From NCBI RefSeq assembly GCF_004359215.1, contig NC_090620.1, positions 2,330,350 to 2,377,711 of the forward strand: DNA of 47,362 bases, given 5' to 3'. The notes under the pieces were generated by a model. The model searched no databases. It was given only the letters and a program-made list of their open reading frames with translations, and was not told the DNA's origin. Below are positions 41,291 through 47,362 of this stretch, piece by piece. The position numbers were made by a program, and so were the translations under genes. This DNA is from Bremia lactucae (taxonomy: Eukaryota; Oomycota; Peronosporomycetes; Peronosporales; Peronosporaceae). Numbering within the stretch: the first letter of the stretch is position 1; each line of letters begins with the position of its first letter.

Positions 41291-41760
41291 GGGACGCTTT
41301 CGGTCGTGGTATCTCAACTGTCCATGTCCTTATTGTAGTGGGAGGAGTCATTCAGCTGCAAGTTTTTCACCTTTCCCGTCTTCCCCACCCGATCGACGCT
41401 GGAACCACAGTCGTCATTTTCGGTCTTCTTAGACTGATGGGGCATGTGATCTCTTCCGGATCAACATACCGTTTCAGACGACCTGCGTAAAACTCGGGGT
41501 GCGTTGTCAATATATGGGAAGGGTGAGCTTATAATTTGTGCCCCCGCCCTCTTCTACCACCATAACCGGCCCAATGAAACGCGGCAACAACTTTGTAGTA
41601 CCTCCAGGTAGTACAGAAATTGAAAATTTTTGTACATAATAGTACTTTTTCACCCACTCTAAAGCGTTTATTATTATTACGACCATTTCGGTCAGCATAT
41701 ACTTTTTATCGCGTCACGGACTTTTCGTGTGATGACAATCTCTCATCCACAAATCGTTGA
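40880..41760 (-). pseudogene. El-8 integrase C-terminal region with chromodomain
   Basis: Leftward: LPRFIGPVMVVEEGGGTNYK, LTLPIY, a linker, then near 41040-40880 LFLVERVLAHRSVRQ and SWEPIDTLRIDVPGLATAYE. This is a Gypsy chromodomain with the SWEP motif kept but the WRGYP part lost by a small rearrangement. Parallel to El-3 (11760-12795). Confidence 0.75.
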
Positions 41761-42900
41761 GCCTCGCTCACGCTTTTTGCATTAAACCTGCCTGTGACAC
41801 CTCCGAGAGGTCAGTCATAGTACGTTGTTTTATTGACCACTGCTAAGCTGGGAGGGTCACTAGGGCAAGTTTCTTTTGTTGACTTGATACTCACGCGGAT
41901 TATTTTCATATTGACGAAACTATTTCCTTCTTTCGCACCGAGCGTGGTGAGCCCCCCACCCACTAAGACTCGAGCTGCGCACAAACGAGACTGGGTCCGA
42001 GGATGGCGCAGTCCTGTAAGATAAATCGGCTTCCACCCTAGTGGCGTGAGCACTGTTATTTATTGCGAGCTCCACGAAGGGCAATTGCCTGCTCCACTTT
42101 TTAGGAGTGCTATAGTGCGTAAAACATCCGCCACGACCCGATTGGCACATTCTTTATGGCCATCGGTCTAGGGAAGATCTGCGGTCGAGATGTGGAGCCT
42201 ACTATATAGCAGCTCAAACACATGTCGCCAAAAGCCAAACGAAAAATGTGGACACTATGGACTTGGGTATCCCGTGTAGTCGGTAAACATGATTCAGTAA
42301 CAAGAGATCTGCCTCCTTGCCTGTGATCGATGTCTTACATGGTGCTAAATGCAGCATCTTGCTCAGTCGGTCAACAAAGAGGACTAGCCCTGTCCGACCC
42401 TTATGATCGGGCGGCATGCCAAATATAAAGTCCAGACTTACTGACTTCCAACAGTTGATTGAAATCGGTAGCGGCTTTAGTGGCGCACTATCGGACGGTG
42501 CAGGCTTAATGCGCTGACACTGTTCGCAAGAGCGATTATAGTTGGCCACCCATCTGTATGGATGTTGCCACCAAAATTCCTCTGACACTCGTAAGAATGT
42601 CTTTTTGTGGCCCAGATGCCCATAAGATGGCGCATCATGGAGCTCGTAAAGGATCATCAGCTTGAAATCTGTGTCATGAGGCACATAGATTCTCAAGGGA
42701 TCACAAGGTGATAGCTGATGCCATAACAGGCCATCGTTGTGGCTAAAGCGATTGAGCTTAGCTTTCAGGTGCGACGGAAGAAAAACCTTTCGTCCACCGA
42801 AGTGATTTAACAGCAGGCGACAGTGGTCGTCCTGACTGTAGCTCTCTTTACTTTCAGAGGTCAATGAGCTCGTCACGTGGTATGCCTTCATGGCTGCCAA
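41761..42900 (-). pseudogene. El-8 integrase
   Basis: An open frame of 228 codons (42214-42900) reads SLTSESKESYSQDDHCRLLL, LYELHDAPSYGHLGHKKTFL, ANYNRSCEQCQRIKPAPSDS (H-H-C-C zinc part complete), SVSLDFIFGMPPDHKGRTGL (first catalytic Asp), VDRLSKMLHLAPC, HVYRLHGIPKSIVS. Then about ten bases are missing where DRD (second catalytic Asp) should be, and the frame shifts to HFSFGFWRHVFELL. A later scrap holds ECANRVVADVLRTIALLKS. Inactive, but the best-kept pol domain in the window. Confidence 0.85.
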
Positions 42901-43560
42901 GTCGACGGCTGAAATTGTGCTTTCGTACTAGACACACTTTCCTGGTGTCTAACCTCGAAGTCTGGTCTGCGCGATAAAGCGTCAGCCAAGCCATTCGACT
43001 TACCCGGCTTGTATTTAACTTCGAAATTAAATTCAGAGAAGAATGTGAGCCATCTTGCCATTCCAGGCGAGAGGTGCGGTGAGTTTATTGCGATCTGCAG
43101 TGATGCGTGATCCGTATAAACCACTAATGGTACGGTGCCCAATAGGTGCACACGAAACTTGACAAGAGTATACTTTATTGAAAGTAGCTCTTTGTCATGC
43201 ACAGGTTAATTCAGTTCTGCGGCTTTTAATAGCGGCAACTTATAAGAGATGACACGATCAACGCCGTCGTCATCCTTCTGCATGAGCGCGCTGCCGATTG
43301 CAAAATTACTTGCACCGCAGACGACGCTTAAAGGCCTTCACGTCTGGCAATGCCATGATCGGTGCCTCAAAAAGTAGTTGCTTCACTGATGTGAACGCAT
43401 CAACTTAATCCTTTGACAAAATTATTCTGCATTTTATCAGGGAGAATGGACAAGGATTCAGTCCGCTCCGCATAATTCTTGTTATACTTATGCAAGTAAT
43501 TAGCGAGCCCTATGAATTGGCGCAAATCCTTCACATGTCGTGGGATTGGCCATTAATTTA
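42901..43560 (-). pseudogene. El-8 RNase H
   Basis: Leftward: KLSQ-like entry near 43330 with CGASNFAIGSALMQ, then MHDKELLSIKYTLVKFRVHL, LGTVPLVVYTDHASLQIAIN, SPHLSPGMARWLTFFSEFNF, EVKYKPGKSNGLADALSRRP and DFEVR. YTDHASL and ADALSRRPD are the RNase H hallmarks. The last 105 codons are open; the first part needs frame changes. Confidence 0.85.
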
Positions 43561-44198
43561 CCGATTTTACCTTGTCTAGGTACCACGTGTACCTACGTTT
43601 CATCCCAGAACAGGTATCTCGGAGACCCCTATGACCTACTTTTGCAAGTTGACATACGATTGAGCACCCTCCAGAGTCTGCAACATAGCGGCTTAATGAC
43701 GCTTGTGCGACTCTATTTTCCTCAGCGCGCTGTCGGCTGTACTATGCACGAATACATCGTCAAAGTAATGGGGCGCGTAGGTACGGTGCTGACGCATCAC
43801 GTGAGCCACCTCTCGCTTGAATGACGCTGGTGCTTTTCAAACCTTGGGGCATCACAAGCCACTCACAAAGCATACTGCTTCGGGTGCTTACTGCCGTTTT
43901 GGCTATATCGGACTCTCTCATGAGTACCTGACAGTAGCCATCCTTCAAATCCAACGCGGAAAAGATAGTTGACTTTTCCATGGAGTTCAACAAGACATCT
44001 TTCCGCGGGATTGGCGTTTGCGCCGGTATGGTCGCCGTGTTCAGCTTATTGTAAGCATGAACCACGCGCCATCCTCCTGTGGCTTTACGCTCACAAAAGG
44101 TCGGGCTGCAGTGAGGCGATTTGCTCTCACGCACATGTCCCGCCTTGGCTCGCTTGTCGAAGAACTCATCGATATAATCGACTTGTACTTTCGGCAAC
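43561..44198 (-). pseudogene. El-8 reverse transcriptase
   Basis: Leftward: MPKVQVDYIDEFFDKRAKAG, HVRESKSPHCSPTFCERKAT, GGWRVVHAYNKLNTATIPAQ, TPIPRKDVLLNSM, STIFSALDLKDGYCQVLMRE, SDIAKTAVST, WLVMPQGL, and later PIPRHVKDLRQFIGLANYLH. Motifs of fingers and palm up to MPQGL are intact; the palm YxDD and what follows is frameshifted. Right end cut by the gap. Confidence 0.85.
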
Positions 44199-44298
44199 NN
44201 NNNNNNNNNNNNNNNNNNNNNNNNNNNNNNNNNNNNNNNNNNNNNNNNNNNNNNNNNNNNNNNNNNNNNNNNNNNNNNNNNNNNNNNNNNNNNNNNNN
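44199..44298. other. Assembly gap (100 N)
   Basis: Between El-8 RT and an LTR-A end; it hides whether they belong together. Confidence 0.99.
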
Positions 44299-44628
44299 GT
44301 GCAGAGGAAGACTTCTCTTTAAGGTAAGTAGCTTAAAGAGGGTAGAATGAAAACTGTATTAATTTAATTAAGTATCTCTTCTTTCTATCTGTTAACTCTA
44401 ACTTAATTAGAAACGAATACTAAACATGCAATTGAAATCTTATCTTATCTGTCTTTCTCTTTTGTTTACATCTACAGCTACTTCGTCTGCGTCTATACCT
44501 ATTTATGGATAAAAATTCTGAACATTACTATATAAAGTAATATTCTCCAAATATTATGTACCTTTTGGATAATATATTAATTAAAAACCTTTAAGTGTTA
44601 GTTTCATGTAACGATACACCCGGTTACA
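44299..44628 (-). mobile_element. LTR-A fragment, complement
   Basis: On the complement it starts TGTAACCGGGTGTATCGTTA at 44628 and follows LTR-A (ACACTTAAAGG, TAATTAATATATTATCC) to the gap. The 3' terminal hairpins are hidden or missing. Confidence 0.8.
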
Positions 44629-45369
44629 CTAGCACTGTGAAACCCCGTCACACTCGTTAGCGATTACTGCACGCCCACGACCGTTGGACTTAAACCTTTA
44701 CTTTTACGGTCAGCTCTCCATAATTTAACGCATTTTAGTCTGACTCATCAAGAAGTACTGCACACAAATACACAGCATCTTGAGCGCTGACATAATCCAT
44801 CACCCTCTGAAAAGAGTGCGTCCAAGAGGTAAACACTCGAATAAAGCATTCCTTTAAAGAGAAAATTCGAATTTCACCGCGCAGAAATAGAAATCTGCCG
44901 GCTCCGTCGCAACACCGAATAATGTTGTGAGGCCTTTGTCAATATAGCTAAAAAATACTTTCTATACCAAGAAGATTCTACACGTACTTTCATATATAAT
45001 ATCAGCCAAAAATGCGCGGTGGCTCGCGACAGCATGCTTTTCCAGAATTAAGCTTCACTTAGAGATTCGAAAGCTTACTTTCTGCCCCCCGAAGTTATGT
45101 CCCCTTTCATCTTTATATTTCTTCTTGAGGTTATCATTTGTAACATCTGTATTTACCTAGCGTAATTAAAAACCTTACATGGACCAATTCATGAGGGTTA
45201 GAAAATGAGTAATTAAGAATAGTGCTAAGCAGGTTTACTCATTCAACTCACTTCAGATTTTTGTCTTCAATTTAACACTCTCCTTCAATCCCCAAATAAC
45301 AGCTCAGCGGTACATCAACAATGCCTCTAGGAGGAGCACGCATACCACAATGACGGACAATGTCGTGTG
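44629..45369. other. Non-repeat-like spacer between two opposed LTR-A copies
   Basis: About 740 nt with no long open frame. A leftward frame at 45272-45372 (GMRAPPRGIVDVPLSCYLGI) is open but shows no known motif. It may be ancestral DNA into which the two elements inserted. Confidence 0.35.
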
Positions 45370-45805
45370 TGTAACGGGGTGTATCGTTACATGAAATTAA
45401 CTCTAAAAGGTTGATAGTTAATAGATTATCAAAAAGTAAGATATTATTTGAAGAAACATTACTTTCCATGGAAATATTTTAGAAGCTAATCCATTGGTAG
45501 ATATAGACCATTATACCTACTTTCTCCGCGGTCCAGTCAGCGCTGGACGCCCAAAGAGAGATAGATAACTCTTAATTACATGTTTTGTAGTAGCATATAA
45601 TTAAGTTAGTATTAAATAGATAGAAACAGAAGAACTTAATCATACTAAATACAGATTATTTTTAACCCTCTTTAAAGCAACTGTTTTACAGAGTCTTCGT
45701 CTGCACGTACTAGTGTTCATGAAGTGACGTGAGTCACCACTCGCACTGAAGCAGTGCGAAGCGGACTTGTACTAAAGCAGTACAAGTCGGCAGTGCCCCG
45801 TTACA
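45370..45805 (+). mobile_element. LTR-A, complete, 5' LTR of El-9
   Basis: 436 bp, TGTAACGGGGTGTATCGTTA to AGTGCCCCGTTACA. Terminal palindrome 45370-45391; perfect-arm hairpins 45741-45759 and 45764-45788 close to the 3' end. CC plus TGATAGCC follows, a mutated form of the TGGTAGCA primer site. Gag follows, so it is a 5' LTR. Confidence 0.92.
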
Positions 45806-45860
45806 CCTGATAGCCCTTTTAGTCCGTCGCAGGACCACAGTTCTATTATCAAGCATTGAC

Positions 45861-47362
45861 GTGTTGGATGATGATGGAAATACGTATCACGTTTTGCGTG
45901 ATAGCTACTCCTTTCTAAGTGACATAGACAGGAGTGCGTTCGAACTCAATCGTTCGTCCGTAGGGAACGATGCCATCTTGGCCATGCTGTCCGGTTTGGG
46001 CAGAGATGCCATCCATACAGCCATCGCTAAATTCATACAACATGAACTTGACGAGATGAAGGAGAAGGTAGCCTTGCTGAGTCAGCAAGGCTCTCAACAG
46101 GCAGAACTGTTGAGGTTACAACAGGTACAGACCTCTGTACCTTGGATGACGCAATCGCGTCGTCCCGAAACCTTAAAGATTGATATCTCTAAGTAGCTAA
46201 GTAGAGGGGAGTCGAAGAGGACTCGCTCTTAAGATGGTTCTACGAGTTGGTTGATGCCATAAGGCTCGCCACATCGTCGACGAGCAAATGCAAGTCGCAT
46301 TTGCTCAGTCAAATTTGGCAGGTCGTGCCAAAATTTGGGCACTAGGAATTAAGTTGCGTGACCCATATGTCTTTGGGTCACTAGAGGCTTTTTAAACCCG
46401 GCTCAAACGGACGTTTGAACCATTAAGGGCTGATTTCAGAGCTGTTAGAGCTTCTGAAACTAAAGCAAGGTAAGCGAGATGTTCACGCTTATGCCCACCA
46501 TATAAGACTCTTAGCGAGTTGTGTCACAAACGACCCAGTCCATGAAGACACGTTGATTACGGTGTTCATGCAAGGTCTTACGGACGGTCCCGTAAAGACC
46601 CACTTGTTCCGCTTGGAACTGGATACGCTCGAAGCAATATCCGTTGCAGAACAGGAGGACTTTAGCTTTAAACAGATTCTTATGCCAAAATGCAATCGCT
46701 GTCAGAAGTAAGGACACTGCGCTCACGAGTGAAGTGCTCCACGCCCAGTACCGAGAGGTACTGAACGTAATTATGGACCGAATGCCAAAAAGGCAACGGT
46801 TGCAAGTCCGTCGTTGTTGCATAATCGCAACAGCGAGGCGGGCCGCCAAAAGAGGTCGGGGTCATTAGGGGCGCAACGTCCTACTGATCCAGCAACCTCA
46901 AGAGAAATCAAAAACCTCTTGACTAAAGTTGCTCCAGACACACAATCATCATGTGTCTCTGCACCTGCTTGGAGCGTCCACAAGCGCTTGGGCCTCACTT
47001 GTGATACGGTCGTAAGTACAACTGCACAAGATCACAGTGTGATTACCAATCATCCTGTAGAGTCAGCTGCCGGCGAGCCTGTACAAGTGCATAGGCAGCG
47101 CCGAAGGTCCACCGCTCGAAAAAGTCGAGTGGATTGAGACTTAAATGTACACCTGGCCGGCGACTTTCAAGGAGTATACCGGTTGCCCCAAAGAAATTAC
47201 ACGATGATCCTAGGCCGAGTAGAGAGTCGACCGTAGAGGACCCGACTGTGATAGCGCAAATATCGGAAGACGTTGAGGGAAGAGGTCCCCACGTACTTGA
47301 GGAGCAATCTACTTAAATAGTTAATGCTGAAGTGACTAGACATCCCGAGCAATTAATCTCTC
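45861..47362 (+). pseudogene. El-9 gag, with zinc knuckle, running past a protease deletion to the window end
   Basis: Open from ATG 45861 to 46196: MLDDDGNTYHVLRDSYSFLS, AIAKFIQHELDEMKEKVALL, SQQGSQQAELLRLQQVQTSV (coiled coil), ETLKIDISK, stop. Then, through three frame changes or stops, EEDSLLRWFYELVDAIRLA, QMQVAFAQSNLAGRAKIWAL, RTFEPLRADFRAV, RDVHAYAHHIRLLASCVTND, TLITVFMQGLTDGPVKTHLF and EAISVAEQEDFSFKQ. The zinc knuckle at about 46691-46735 reads CNRCQK-stop-GHCAHEC. After it, LLTKVAPDTQSSCVS runs directly to GLTCDTVVSTTAQDHSV, which lies after the protease in El-6, so the protease is deleted. The window ends inside the following linker. Confidence 0.8.

Overview
This window looks like nuclear DNA of an oomycete, most likely a Phytophthora or downy-mildew relative (Peronosporales). 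Three housekeeping genes sit close together, with mostly 58-70 nt GT-AG introns and an oomycete-type initiator. The remaining 40 kb is a decayed graveyard of Ty3/Gypsy, Ty1/Copia and one LINE-like element. The species assignment is inference. Six blocks of exactly 100 N (148-247, 28898-28997, 33726-33825, 39639-39738, 44199-44298 and masked codons beside them) are assembly gaps of unknown true size; five such gaps were located by coordinate.

Genic part, 1-6.8 kb: a Gypsy integrase scrap (2-133); a 3' exon of an S/Q/P-rich protein (316-741); ribosomal protein eL13/uL13 family RPL13A (complement, three exons, 932-2162); a divergently transcribed cyclophilin with an N-terminal extension (four exons, 2606-3877); and mitochondrial dihydroxyacid dehydratase ILV3 (complement, two exons, 4770-6627). 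All three complete genes have joined reading frames that fit their family lengths.

Repeat part, 6.8-47.4 kb. I name elements for reference: El-1 (6793-7790, +), El-2 (7791-10417, -), El-3 (10717-17454, -, LTR-B), El-4 (18321-21950, -, LTR-A), Cop-1 (22053-25967, +, both LTRs present), an LTR-C piece and a LINE ORF1 (26178-28897, +), El-5 (28998-29947, +, LTR-B), Cop-2 (30020-30532, -), Cop-3 (31200-33720, -), El-6 (33826-37102, -, LTR-C), Cop-4 (37886-38444, -), El-7 (38735-40554, +, LTR-B), El-8 (40880-44198, -, LTR-B-type pol with chromodomain) and El-9 (45370-47362, +, LTR-A). None has an intact gag-pol, so none appears able to move by itself.

The most unusual signals are four. First, the LTR-B Gypsy family carries a long open reading frame in antisense, starting about 100-130 bp from the polypurine tract/3' LTR and running back over the integrase chromodomain; four partial copies all have this arrangement. 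Second, LTR-B is largely a string of short hairpins whose arms are conserved while loops vary, with some paired changes. Third, three different retroelement copies each contain one internal inverted block (about 210, 415 and 490 bp) that fills exactly the coding stretch missing from the flanks, and a fourth has a 54-bp near-perfect fold-back; together these suggest template-switch events. Fourth, all three Gypsy LTR families open with a palindrome repeating their own terminal sequence TGTAAC/GTTACA.
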